From Bifidobacteriaceae bacterium (GTDB taxonomy: Bacteria; Actinomycetota; Actinomycetes; Actinomycetales; WQXJ01): a stretch of DNA of 17,035 bases. The notes below the pieces were generated by a model. The model was not told where the DNA came from and made no database searches. It saw only the letters and a program-made list of their open reading frames with translations. Shown here in pieces: positions 6,840-14,248 of the stretch. The position numbers were made by a program, and so were the translations under genes. The DNA lies in the NCBI GenBank assembly GCA_031278675.1, contig JAITJY010000107.1, positions 1 to 17,035 on the forward strand, in the 5' to 3' direction. The first letter of the stretch is position 1; each line of letters begins with the position of its first letter.

Positions 6840-7926
6840 CGAGGCGCGCGAGGCGCGCCCCGAACAGAGCCATCTCGTCTGCTTCGGCCACAGCCCGCCC
6901 GCGGGCCGCCCGCGCCGCCGCTGCGGCGGCGCCATACGCCGCCGGGTCAGCTGACCATTCCCGCAACACAGCTGCGGCCTCGGCCGCATCAGCCACTACC
7001 CGGCCCGCCCCGGTCTCACCGACCAGTGCTGCCGGACGCGGCAACGGCGTGGTGATGACCGGCAGACCACAAGCCAGATATTCGTAGATCTTGGACGGCA
7101 TCGAAGCCCTGAACGCCGGCGTGTCCTGCAACAACAACAGACCAGCCCAAGCCCCCACGGCGTGGCTCCAGGCCGGCGCCGGCGCCTGGCGCCCCAACAA
7201 CGCCAACCGATCCGCCAAGCCCGGCTCAGCGCTCAGCGCCTGGGACAGCTTCGCCTGATCCCGGCGGGCCAGGGGCCCTACCAAGTCGAGCTGCCAGTCG
7301 GGGGCTGCGCGGACGGCATCGACCATGGTGAACAAACCCCGCGAATCACGCAGGTCTCCCACGTAAAGCGCGCGGGGCCGGCGATCCGGCGTCCCAGCCC
7401 CACCGGGCGGCAGCATGGCCGGATCGGGCAGGTTACGCACCACCAGGCGCCGGGGAGCGCGCGGCAGGAGGTGGGCGTCCGCCACGACGGTGAGGTCCGC
7501 GTGCGCCGCAGCCCACTGGCCCGCCCGCGCCAACCCCCGCGCCAAACGCCCGGTCAGACCCGCCGCCCAGGCTCGGTCCGCCAGGAGAGAACCGTAATCC
7601 TCGTGGACATCCGCCACCAGTGCGGCGCGCCCGCCCCCCAGGACCCGGCGCGCATAGGCGCCGATGGCGGCATCCGGATCCAGCACCAACACAACCCGGC
7701 CGCGGGCACGCCACGGCAAGGTCGCCGCCAGATAGGCGCGGCGCCACGCCCCGGCCCTCGCCTCGGTGTGGACGGCGCAACCCGCCGGCGCATCGCTGGT
7801 CAGACCCAACGCCAAGACCTCGACCGTGAGCCCGGCGCGGCGCAGGGCCGCCACCTCGCGGTGTAAGCGGGCATCCGCCACATCGTGGCCCGACGTGACC
7901 ACGGACACGTCGATCCCGGCCGTCAC
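6826..7926 (-). CDS. GT4-family glycosyltransferase (GT-B fold)
   Basis: The 366-aa product transfers a sugar from an activated donor, probably to a surface glycan in the cytoplasm. The N-terminal Rossmann half is seen at 5-110 (VSVVTSGHDVADARLHREVAAL; VADVHEDY at 104-111). The C-terminal half starts at ALYVGDL (186-192) and has the donor-binding signature P-S-K-I-Y-E-Y-L-A-C-G-L-P-V-I at 277-291, followed by G-E-T-G-A-G at 303-308. The tail from 320 is Ala/Arg-rich. The start is GTG 7926, overlapping the ATPase stop as atGTGA, with GGAGGA just upstream, so the two are coupled. The stop lies in the repeat array, so the original C-terminus may have been altered by repeat growth. The sugar cannot be predicted. 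Confidence 0.88.
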   Translation of the reverse strand: MTAGIDVSVVTSGHDVADARLHREVAALRRAGLTVEVLALGLTSDAPAGCAVHTEARAGAWRRAYLAATLPWRARGRVVLVLDPDAAIGAYARRVLGGGRAALVADVHEDYGSLLADRAWAAGLTGRLARGLARAGQWAAAHADLTVVADAHLLPRAPRRLVVRNLPDPAMLPPGGAGTPDRRPRALYVGDLRDSRGLFTMVDAVRAAPDWQLDLVGPLARRDQAKLSQALSAEPGLADRLALLGRQAPAPAWSHAVGAWAGLLLLQDTPAFRASMPSKIYEYLACGLPVITTPLPRPAALVGETGAGRVVADAAEAAAVLREWSADPAAYGAAAAAARAARGRAVAEADEMALFGARLARLAGRG

Positions 7927-8738
7927 ATATCCTCCATGGTGAAGGCGTTCTCACCGACCTTGAGGAACTTGGTGTAGGCGTCGATGCAGGTCTGCGGGTC
8001 GGCGTGGAGCATCAGCTTGCCCTTATGCAACCAGATGCAGTCATTGCACATCTCTTTGATGGAGCCCAGCGAATGTGACACCAAGAACATGGCGCGCGCT
8101 GATTTCATCAATTCTTCCATTTTGGCGGCAGCTTTGACCTTGAAGGCCGCATCCCCGGCGGAGAGTGCCTCATCAATCATCAAAATGTCGGGGTCCATGT
8201 GGACGCCCACCGCGAATGCCAGCCGCGCCGCCATACCGGAAGAATAGGTGATCAAAGGCATGTCCATGAATTCACCGATGTCGGCGAACTCCGCAATGTG
8301 TTCCGCGCGCTGCGCTACCTGGGCCCGGGTCATGCCCTGGGCCAACCCGCCCAGGACCACATTCTCCCGGCCGGTCAGCTTCGAGTTGAAACCCACCCCT
8401 AGAGCCAGCAGGGAACTGATCCGGCCGCGGACCTCGATCCGCCCCGAACTGGGCGCCAGCACACCCGCCACCGCCCGGGTCAGGGTCGATTTCCCGGCGC
8501 CGTTGGCGCCAATAATCCCCAGTGACGTGCCGACCGGCACGTCAAACGTGAGGTTCTGTAGGGCGTGGACCTCCTTGACCGCGCGCTCACCGCGCCCAAA
8601 GCGCACAATGGCGCTGCGCAAGGTTGGCACCTTTTCAAACGTGGTGCGATAGGTGATGGACAGGTCCTGGATTGAAACCGCCGGCGGCTGATCCAGCCGG
8701 ATCTCCTTGTCCTTGCTAGATGCGGACAGAGAAATCAC
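7923..8738 (-). CDS. ABC transporter ATP-binding protein, polysaccharide export (Wzt/TagH type)
   Basis: The 271-aa ATPase powers export of a lipid-linked polysaccharide or teichoic-acid-like polymer with the permease encoded just upstream. Walker A is G-A-N-G-A-G-K-S-T at 77-85. The signature Y-S-S-G-M-A-A-R-L is at 165-173, Walker B I-L-M-I-D-E at 185-190 and the switch His at 222. The long N-terminal segment before Walker A (V-x-x-L-S-I-T-Y-R, then an insert) and F-N-S-K-L-T-G-R-E-N at 117-126 are typical of the RfbE/TagH/Wzt branch. It lacks the extra C-terminal carbohydrate-binding domain of some Wzt proteins. I chose GTG 8738 (M-I-S-L-S), which overlaps the permease end by 23 bp, because the longer frame to 8774 would read far into the permease. 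The Shine-Dalgarno (GAGGGAG) is close to the GTG. Family assignment is firm; the cargo is unknown. Confidence 0.92.
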   Translation of the reverse strand: MISLSASSKDKEIRLDQPPAVSIQDLSITYRTTFEKVPTLRSAIVRFGRGERAVKEVHALQNLTFDVPVGTSLGIIGANGAGKSTLTRAVAGVLAPSSGRIEVRGRISSLLALGVGFNSKLTGRENVVLGGLAQGMTRAQVAQRAEHIAEFADIGEFMDMPLITYSSGMAARLAFAVGVHMDPDILMIDEALSAGDAAFKVKAAAKMEELMKSARAMFLVSHSLGSIKEMCNDCIWLHKGKLMLHADPQTCIDAYTKFLKVGENAFTMEDM

Positions 8739-9600
8739 GCTCCCTCGAAACAAAGAACAACGAACCCAACACAAACACCAAAATTGACCACCCCAATGAG
8801 ACCAAGAACATCTCCGGTGCGGGCAGGCGGGCTTCCATCAACGTGTCGGACCAGCCGCCGCAGATCGAAAACATCGGGTTGAGCAACATCATGGAATACA
8901 GGTCGCCGTTCCGGCCGCCCGGTTGGAACCGGGCCGGTGACCAAAGTACCGGCGACAGGTACATCCAAATGCGTAAGAAGTACGGCAGGAAGCTGGCGGC
9001 GTCCCGGAAATAGACCTGAAGCGCCGCCATGAAGGCGGCCAGCCCGCAAGAAAACACCACCATCATGGCCAGGAAATAGACCGCTAACACCATGGGCCAG
9101 CCCCACGGCGAATCCGTCAGGACCACCTTCAGCACTAAGAACACCGGCAGCGTGGGCAGGAACCGGAAAAGGGATGTGCGCACGGCCGCGAGCGGCATCA
9201 GCAAACGCGGGAACGCCATCCGTGAAATCAATGCGCCGCCGCCCGTCACCGAACCAGCGCCAGACGACGCAGCACCCTGGACCAGCGTAAACAGGAACAG
9301 GCCACAGCAAATCTGCACCAGGGTGGAGCCCCCAGAAGTGATCGACTGGCCCGTGATGATGACAATCAGAATGAAATACACCACAGCCAACAGCGTCGGG
9401 TTGATGATCAACCAGAGCTGACCAAACACGGTGTCCGTGTTCGCGGACCGGATTGACGAACGTGAGAACTCCGCCGCGAATGGCCACCGTGCCATCAGAT
9501 CACGCACATATTGGCGTAAATTGGGTAGCCCGTGCCGCCCAGCCGCGTAGACGTGCAGTTCGTCGCGCCCGTCCAACTGGTCGCGGGTGGTATCCGTCAA
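8716..9600 (-). CDS. ABC-2 type permease, polysaccharide export (Wzm/TagG type)
   Basis: The 294-aa membrane subunit pairs with the ATPase that follows. About six TM segments can be seen (roughly 61-84, 95-110, 138-160, 168-190, 205-221, 265-284), preceded by an amphipathic region R-W-P-F-A-A-E-F-S-R-S. Y-F-R-D-A-A-S-F-L-P at 197-206 followed by M-Y-L-S-P-V-L-W at 213-220 is characteristic of the TagG/Wzm family. The start is taken as TTG 9600 because AAGGGA stands 5 nt before it and a candidate -10 (TATCCT, 9645-9640) would begin the transcript downstream of the other possible starts (ATG 9684 and 9672). If transcription reads through from the glycosyltransferase upstream, those longer starts remain possible. 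The family is sure, the start moderately so. Confidence 0.88.
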   Translation of the reverse strand: MTDTTRDQLDGRDELHVYAAGRHGLPNLRQYVRDLMARWPFAAEFSRSSIRSANTDTVFGQLWLIINPTLLAVVYFILIVIITGQSITSGGSTLVQICCGLFLFTLVQGAASSGAGSVTGGGALISRMAFPRLLMPLAAVRTSLFRFLPTLPVFLVLKVVLTDSPWGWPMVLAVYFLAMMVVFSCGLAAFMAALQVYFRDAASFLPYFLRIWMYLSPVLWSPARFQPGGRNGDLYSMMLLNPMFSICGGWSDTLMEARLPAPEMFLVSLGWSILVFVLGSLFFVSRERDFSVRI

Positions 9601-9639
9601 AGCATTCCCTTCTGTCGGCCCCGGCGTCTGCCTCGCAAC

Positions 9640-9645
9640 AGGATA
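9640..9645 (-). promoter_or_regulatory. Possible internal -10 box before the export permease
   Basis: TATCCT on the minus strand, about 39 nt before the TTG start at 9600, with no convincing -35. It would give the transporter genes their own transcript apart from the upstream GT2 gene. This is weak evidence. Confidence 0.25.
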
Positions 9646-9696
9646 GCGCCGCCCGGTGGCGCTGACCGCCATCTGCGGCGCCACACACGCCAGGAT

Positions 9697-10725
9697 TTAT
9701 GTTCCCTGATCGCGGGGGCCGGTACGACCCCGCTCCAACGTGGCGCGCAGGAACCCGGCCCCCCAGGCCAGATGCATGGTCGCCATCGCGAGCGGCAGGC
9801 GCCGCCGGGTGGGTCGGTCCAACCCGCGTGAGGCCACCACGGACGCGCCAAGCACACCCAAGGCGTACAGGACGGGGACGGCCAGTGCCAGCGGAGCAAC
9901 CTTCGACCGGGCCACCAGACCCAGCAATCCCGCCACGCCGCCAATCCCGACCCCAACGGTCGCCGCCGGGGCCGCCAGGTAGCGGGCCGATGCCGTCCGC
10001 GGATATTGCCGGATCAGATGCGCTCGCCATCGGCCGGTTTGGTAAAACTGCCGCAACAGTGCCCGCCAAGTCCGGCGCGGCCGGTAGACAACCCCGAGTT
10101 GCGGGTCGAACCAGACCAGCTTGCCGGCGTTGATCAAGCGATAGTTCAACTCCCAATCCTGGGCGCGGGTAAAGGCCTCGTTGAAGCCGCCGACTGCCTC
10201 TAGGTCTGCGCGGCGGAAGGCGCCCAAGTAGACGGTCTTGGCCGGACCGGGGGCCCCGCCGGTGTGGAACGCCTCGGCGCCTATCCCAAACGGTGACGAC
10301 ATGGCCCGGGCGACGGCTTTCTGGAATGGCGCGGTGCCTTCCGGCACCATCATGCCGCCGACGTTCGCGGCCCCGGTCTGCTCCAGCACGCTAACTACCC
10401 GCTCAATGTAGCCGGGCGGCAGTAGCGCGTGGCCATCGACCCTGATCAGGTAGTCGTGGCGGGCAGATCGCCAGGCCCGGTTCAGGCCTTCCGGCGTCCG
10501 GCCGGACGGATTGTCCACCACCACGAGGGCGGGGAACCGTTCCGCGAGCCGGGCCGCCTCGCTCGCGGTGGCATCAGATGATGGGCCGAGCGCCAGCACC
10601 ACCTCAAGCGGTCCCTCGTAGCATTGGGCAAAAATCCGTTCCACTGCGCCGGCTAGGTGGTCCGCTTCGTTGCGGACCGTCAAGAACACACTGACGCCCG
10701 GCGCGGCGAGGTGACTTGAGCCCAT
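9697..10725 (-). CDS. GT2-family glycosyltransferase with C-terminal membrane segments (ExoA-like)
   Basis: The 342-aa product is a GT-A fold inverting glycosyltransferase at the inner face of the membrane. The N-terminus V-S-V-F-L-T-V-R-N-E (11-20) is the nucleotide-binding strand of family 2. R-V-D-G-H-A at 95-100 stands at the DxD position, with the D-G-H form seen in ExoA-like enzymes. Q-D-W-E-L-N-Y-R-L at 189-197 holds the catalytic-base region. Q-T-G-R-W at 229-233 resembles the Q-x-x-R-W motif. Residues about 253-272 and 277-298 are hydrophobic and probably membrane-inserted. It heads the minus-strand export block and is divergent from the GalT-like gene (71 bp). It probably builds the glycan exported by the downstream ABC pair. 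The sugar and acceptor are unknown. Confidence 0.88.
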   Translation of the reverse strand: MGSSHLAAPGVSVFLTVRNEADHLAGAVERIFAQCYEGPLEVVLALGPSSDATASEAARLAERFPALVVVDNPSGRTPEGLNRAWRSARHDYLIRVDGHALLPPGYIERVVSVLEQTGAANVGGMMVPEGTAPFQKAVARAMSSPFGIGAEAFHTGGAPGPAKTVYLGAFRRADLEAVGGFNEAFTRAQDWELNYRLINAGKLVWFDPQLGVVYRPRRTWRALLRQFYQTGRWRAHLIRQYPRTASARYLAAPAATVGVGIGGVAGLLGLVARSKVAPLALAVPVLYALGVLGASVVASRGLDRPTRRRLPLAMATMHLAWGAGFLRATLERGRTGPRDQGT

Positions 10726-10733
10726 AGGGGTCC

Positions 10734-10739
10734 ACTCTA
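10734..10739 (-). promoter_or_regulatory. Candidate -10 box for the GT2 gene, near-leaderless
   Basis: TAGAGT on the minus strand lies 8 nt before ATG 10725, so the transcript would start at or within a base or two of the start codon. A -35 is not obvious. Confidence 0.4.
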
Positions 10740-10784
10740 CTTGGCGGTCCTGCCCAGCCGATCCGCCGCGCCCGCACCGTCCGT

Positions 10785-10790
10785 TACCGT
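10785..10790 (+). promoter_or_regulatory. -10 box of a probable leaderless promoter (GalT-like gene)
   Basis: TACCGT followed by exactly six bases (aggtat) and ATG 10797. TANNNT with initiation about 7 nt downstream puts +1 on the A of ATG. No Shine-Dalgarno is present. A second TANNNT-like match (TAGGTAT, 10790-10796) abuts the ATG and could serve the in-frame ATG at 10809. Confidence 0.5.
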
Positions 10791-10796
10791 AGGTAT

Positions 10797-12191
10797 ATGA
10801 ACCCCTGGATGCGCGACCCGGCTTATCTCGACATCCTCGCCGACGGCACGGTCAAACAGATCAACCCGTTCAGTGGGACCGAGGTATGGACGGTGCCGCG
10901 CCGGGGTACCAGGCCGCTCGCCACCGCAGACCGGGCGCCACGCCCGCTTGTCCCTCAGGACGATGCCGCCTACTGCCCCTTCTGCGAGAAACGTTACGAG
11001 GACACGCCGCCGGAAAAGGCGCGACTGTTGGCGCCGGACCCGTCCGCTGCGGCCGGCGAACCGGACTGGGCGGGGCGTACGGTGGGGTTCACGACGGCAT
11101 CGGACATGTATGCCACCACTGCGGAGTTCCGGCGCGTCCCCAACCTGTTCGAGATACTTTCGTTCGACTACTGGCGGGCCAATTACGGCTACGAACTGCC
11201 CGCTGACCTGGCCGAACGGGCTCGTACCTACTTGAGCGAGGAGGCGGGGCGCCGCCACGTGGACCGGGTGTTGTCCGCCAAGCTGCGCGCGGGGGGCGTG
11301 GCGGACCCCCAGCCCAGCGCGGCTGATCTGCTCGCGGCGGCGGAGGGCTTTTTCGGTTCGGGCCATGACTTGGTGGTGGCGCGGCGGCACTTCCCGCAAG
11401 GGGCCAGGGACGATGCCGTCTTGGCGGGTTCCGGCACCCTCACCCCCGCCGAGCACCGGCGGTTTATCGCTTTTACGATCGACGCGATGCGTGACTTGTA
11501 CTGGCGCAACCGCTATGTGCGTTATGTCACGGTGTTCCAAAACTGGCTGAAACCGGCTGGGGCATCACTGGATCACTTGCACAAACAACTCGTCGCGATT
11601 GATGAGCACGGGGTTGGCTACGAATTGGCGCTGGGGGCGCTGCGCGCCGACCCGGAGGCGTTCAACGAAAGGGGCGCCAACTATGCGGCCTACAAGAACC
11701 TGGTGATCGCAGAAAACGACTGGGCGTTGGCCTTCGCCGGGTTTGGGCACCGCTACCCCACCATCGAAGTGTTCTCTAAGTCGGAGGCGCCCGACCCGTG
11801 GAACCATACCCCGCAGGAACTGGCGGGCATGGCTGACCTGCTCCACGCGATGCACGCGGCCACCGGTCCGAGCATCCCCACCAACGAAGAGTGGCACTCG
11901 CGGCCGGTGGATGCGACGCTGCCCATGCCGTGGCGGATCATGCTGAAGTGGCGGGTGTCGACCGTCGCCGGGTTCGAGGGAGCCACCAAGATTTACCTGA
12001 ACACAATCGACCCGTATGCCCTGCGGGACCGGATGGTCCCGGAACTCTTCCGTCTGCGCGCCGCTGGGCTGATCGCCCCCGAGATCAGGATTGCGACCGA
12101 AGCCACCTGTCGGCCGAACCCGCTGGCGTACACCGCGAACCGCGGAGCGGTGCGGGGCGGGGCGGGGAGCGCGGCGCGGCAGGGCGGCTAG
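10797..12191 (+). CDS. GalT/HIT-superfamily protein (DUF4921-like), nucleotidyltransferase candidate
   Basis: The 464-aa protein resembles galactose-1-phosphate uridylyltransferase. C-P-F-C at 60-63 matches the N-terminal zinc cysteines. G-A-S-L-D-H-L-H-K-Q at 255-264 matches the GalT active-site pattern S-x-x-H-x-H-x-Q: by position His260 would be a zinc ligand, His262 the nucleophile that is uridylylated, and Gln264 the phosphate contact. V-F-Q-N-W at 246-250 precedes it, and N-T-I-D-P-Y at 402-407 belongs to the second half. I believe actinobacterial relatives are filed as DUF4921 or GalT-like; this is from memory. The last 14 or so residues (from 451) are Gly/Ala/Arg encoded by a GC-rich repeat and are probably not part of the fold. 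A role in nucleotide-sugar metabolism is inferred; the true substrate is open. ATG 10797 is leaderless by the upstream TANNNT. Confidence 0.82.
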   Translation: MNPWMRDPAYLDILADGTVKQINPFSGTEVWTVPRRGTRPLATADRAPRPLVPQDDAAYCPFCEKRYEDTPPEKARLLAPDPSAAAGEPDWAGRTVGFTTASDMYATTAEFRRVPNLFEILSFDYWRANYGYELPADLAERARTYLSEEAGRRHVDRVLSAKLRAGGVADPQPSAADLLAAAEGFFGSGHDLVVARRHFPQGARDDAVLAGSGTLTPAEHRRFIAFTIDAMRDLYWRNRYVRYVTVFQNWLKPAGASLDHLHKQLVAIDEHGVGYELALGALRADPEAFNERGANYAAYKNLVIAENDWALAFAGFGHRYPTIEVFSKSEAPDPWNHTPQELAGMADLLHAMHAATGPSIPTNEEWHSRPVDATLPMPWRIMLKWRVSTVAGFEGATKIYLNTIDPYALRDRMVPELFRLRAAGLIAPEIRIATEATCRPNPLAYTANRGAVRGGAGSAARQGG

Positions 12192-12250
12192 CGCGGCGGG
12201 GAGCGCGGCGGCATCGGGCAACGCGGCGGGGCGGGGCGCGGCGGCAGCGG
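12146..12250. repeat. GC-rich repeat spanning a stop codon
   Basis: A GCGGGG/GCGGC-rich tract runs across the 3' end of the GalT-like gene and the gap to the VanZ gene. A 16-bp direct repeat (ggcggggagcgcggcg) occurs at 12161-12176 and again at 12195-12210, on either side of the TAG stop (12189-12191). It is similar in style to the 6591-6839 array but unrelated in unit sequence. Confidence 0.75.
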
Positions 12251-12251
12251 C

Positions 12252-12257
12252 TAGGCT
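12252..12257 (+). promoter_or_regulatory. -10 box of a probable leaderless promoter (VanZ-RDD gene)
   Basis: TAGGCT, six bases (ggcccc), then ATG 12264. No Shine-Dalgarno precedes the ATG, so leaderless translation is the simplest reading. The -35 region falls in the GC-rich repeat. Confidence 0.55.
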
Positions 12258-12263
12258 GGCCCC

Positions 12264-13349
12264 ATGGGCGGTCAGGTTTTGCCGGCAATCCTCGCTGGGC
12301 TATTGGGCGTTGGGCTAGCGCTGGCGGGCTTCGCGCCGTTCGTGGCGCTGACTTATCGGCGCTACGGCCGGTTGACGGTCCGCCGGGCGGTGTTCTCGCT
12401 CGGTTTGCTGATCTATATCCTCGGCATCTGGGCATATACGCTGTTGCCGCTGCCAAATCCAGCGGAGATCCGCTGTTCTGGCACCCAATTGGTGCCGTTC
12501 TATTTCTTGAGCGACATGACCAATTACCCCCTCGATTCTCTTGGCGCCTGGCTGCGCAACCCGGTTGTATTGCAGACCGGGCTGAACGTTGTGCTGTTCT
12601 TGCCGCTCGGGTTCTTGGTGCGAGCGTTGTGGGGCAAAGGGGTCGGCTGGACCGTGCTGGTGGGCGCGGCGCTGTCGCTGTTTGTCGAGTTGACCCAGCT
12701 AACCGGCGTGTGGGGGCTCTACCCGTGCGCCTACCGCCTGTTCGATGTCGATGACTTGATCTCCAACACCAGCGGGGCGTTGCTCGGCGCGTTGCTCGCC
12801 TTGGCGGTGCCGCGCCGCTGGCTCAGCGTGGAGCGCTTGGCGCCGGGGGTGGGTGCACCGGTCACGGTGGGGCGCCGGTTGGTTGCCATGTTGGTCGATG
12901 CCGTCTGCTACGTCGTGGTAGCAGCCCCCGTTGCGATTGGGGCACAGCTTTGGCAGCTTTTCGTTTTGTCGCGCCCGGTTGACGCCTTGGATTCGGCCCT
13001 GTCCAGCGCTTTGGGTTTCTGGGTGGCTGTGGGGCTCCAGGCGTTGTCGGTGGCTGTCAGCGGCCGCACCCTCGGGGACCATGCGACCCAGCTAGCGCTG
13101 GCCCCGGCCAGGCCCGCGTGGTTGGCGCGGCGCGCCGTCCGGTTCTTCGCCGGGATTGGTGGCTTCCAGTTGCTCGCCTTGCTACCCGACCCGTTCTCCG
13201 CCCTGCAGGGCGCATTTGCCCTGGCGGCCTTGGTCGCAGTGGTTGTCGCACGGCGGGCACGGTCCCTGCCCGGGGCAATCAGCCGCCAGGCCCTGGTCGA
13301 TGTCCGCGCCCAGGACACCGCCGAAGCGGTCCCCGCACACCTCCAATGA
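12264..13349 (+). CDS. VanZ-domain plus RDD-domain integral membrane protein
   Basis: The 361-aa protein joins two membrane modules. Residues 43-182 are a VanZ-like domain with four TM helices, including S-L-F-V-E-L-T-Q-L at 138-146 (conserved Glu142) and R-L-F-D-V-D-D-L-I-S-N-T-S-G at 158-171. One additional N-terminal TM lies at 7-29. Residues 203-335 are an RDD module: R-R-L-V-A-M-L-V-D at 204-212 gives the R and first D, and G-R-T-L-G-D at 267-272 the other D. VanZ is named for low-level teicoplanin resistance, but the mechanism is unknown. RDD proteins are poorly defined and some act as Na+/H+ antiporters. A drug-resistance role here should not be assumed. The start is leaderless by TAGGCT-N6-ATG. 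The 3' end converges on the DMT gene with a 38-bp gap. Confidence 0.85.
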   Translation: MGGQVLPAILAGLLGVGLALAGFAPFVALTYRRYGRLTVRRAVFSLGLLIYILGIWAYTLLPLPNPAEIRCSGTQLVPFYFLSDMTNYPLDSLGAWLRNPVVLQTGLNVVLFLPLGFLVRALWGKGVGWTVLVGAALSLFVELTQLTGVWGLYPCAYRLFDVDDLISNTSGALLGALLALAVPRRWLSVERLAPGVGAPVTVGRRLVAMLVDAVCYVVVAAPVAIGAQLWQLFVLSRPVDALDSALSSALGFWVAVGLQALSVAVSGRTLGDHATQLALAPARPAWLARRAVRFFAGIGGFQLLALLPDPFSALQGAFALAALVAVVVARRARSLPGAISRQALVDVRAQDTAEAVPAHLQ

Positions 13350-13387
13350 CCCGTGGGCTGGCCGGTGCCCGGACCGGGCGATTAGCC

Positions 13388-14233
13388 CTAGCGGGCGGCG
13401 CGGCGCGCCAGCGCCACCGTCCCGACAACCATCGCGGCCGCTGAGGCGCCCAGGGCCACCCAACCCCAGCCGTGAGTGTGAAGGCGCGCATTAAGCGCCC
13501 AGATCCCGAGGATCACCCCCACCACCGGCTCCAACACCTGGGTCGCGGGGAGCGAAGCTCCCAACTCGCCCGCGTGGAACGCGGTCTGTTGCCAAGCCGT
13601 CCCAGCCAGCAACAACACCACCAGCACATAGAGCGGCCAAGACCCGAACAGTCCGACCAGCCCAACGTGGTCCAGATGAACCACCACCAACTCGGTGACA
13701 GGCGCAATGATCCCGTAGACCACACCCGCCAGAGCACCGAAACCAAGCGCCTTCAGTGTGCCCCGCCCGAACAGCCCAAGCAGGAACAACCCCAAGCCAA
13801 TCAACCCGAAAACAATGGCGGGGATAATCCAAGGGCGGACGGCATCGTCCACTGAACCTTTACCCGTGTCCCCCACCACCGTAAACACCGCCAACGCAAC
13901 CACCACGACGCCTGCCCAGACAATCTCCGAGCGGGCGATGCGCCGGCCGTTCCAGCGGGCCGCCAGGGGCAGCGCGAACACCATTGCCGTCACCAGCACC
14001 GGCTGGACCAACACCACCGAGCCGAACGCCAAGGCCAGGGCCTGTAAGCCGAAGCCGAGCCCGTCGCCGCACGCGCCGGCCCACCACATGGGTGAACGCG
14101 CCAGCTCGGCGAAGAGGCGCAGGCCTTTGCCCTTCTCGGGCGACACGCGTCCCGCGACGTGCTGCTGGGCCACGAACGAACCGGCGAAGCACAACGCTGC
14201 GCCCAGTGCGACGGCCACCGCCAACAACTCCAC
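13388..14233 (-). CDS. DMT-superfamily transporter (EamA/NIPA-like)
   Basis: The 281-aa protein is almost wholly hydrophobic, with about nine or ten predicted TM helices. It opens with A-L-C-F-A-G-S-F-V-A-Q-Q-H (13-25), a pattern common in actinobacterial DMT proteins, and contains V-L-V-Q-P-V-L-V (74-81) and the matching L-P-A-T-Q-V-L-E-P-V-V-G-V-I-L-G near residue 235-250. These two related halves fit the duplicated EamA architecture or the NIPA-like branch. The substrate is unknown. The start is GTG 14233, six bases after TAAGGT and without Shine-Dalgarno, so it is probably leaderless. Its promoter region overlaps a 12-bp inverted repeat and lies directly after the malQ terminator-like hairpin. 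It converges with the VanZ-RDD gene. Confidence 0.82.
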   Translation of the reverse strand: MELLAVAVALGAALCFAGSFVAQQHVAGRVSPEKGKGLRLFAELARSPMWWAGACGDGLGFGLQALALAFGSVVLVQPVLVTAMVFALPLAARWNGRRIARSEIVWAGVVVVALAVFTVVGDTGKGSVDDAVRPWIIPAIVFGLIGLGLFLLGLFGRGTLKALGFGALAGVVYGIIAPVTELVVVHLDHVGLVGLFGSWPLYVLVVLLLAGTAWQQTAFHAGELGASLPATQVLEPVVGVILGIWALNARLHTHGWGWVALGASAAAMVVGTVALARRAAR

Positions 14234-14239
14234 GGCTCG

Positions 14240-14245
14240 ACCTTA
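14240..14245 (-). promoter_or_regulatory. -10 box of a probable leaderless promoter (DMT gene)
   Basis: On the minus strand, TAAGGT is followed by six bases (cgagcc) and GTG 14233. TTGTTC at 14267-14262, 16 nt upstream, is a weak -35 and coincides with the loop of the 14249-14279 inverted repeat. Confidence 0.5.
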
Positions 14246-14248
14246 CGC

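Noticed and set aside
6059..7087. Long plus-strand open frame and several shorter ones through the GC-rich array
   Set aside because: They are antisense to two convincing genes, are low-complexity Gly/Arg/Ala in the array, and exist because stops are rare in such GC-rich DNA.
8739..8774. Longer N-terminus for the ABC ATPase starting at 8774
   Set aside because: It would read further into the permease gene and gives Cys/Trp-rich residues not typical of the family; GTG 8738 is enough.
9601..9684. ATG starts at 9684 or 9672 for the permease
   Set aside because: Neither has a Shine-Dalgarno site and the extra residues are unlike the family; TTG 9600 has AAGGGA. Kept as a stated alternative.
13367..13379. 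Palindrome GCCCGGACCGGGC between the convergent VanZ-RDD and DMT genes as a terminator
   Set aside because: With only one central base the usable stem is about four pairs and there is no U-tract; too weak to call.
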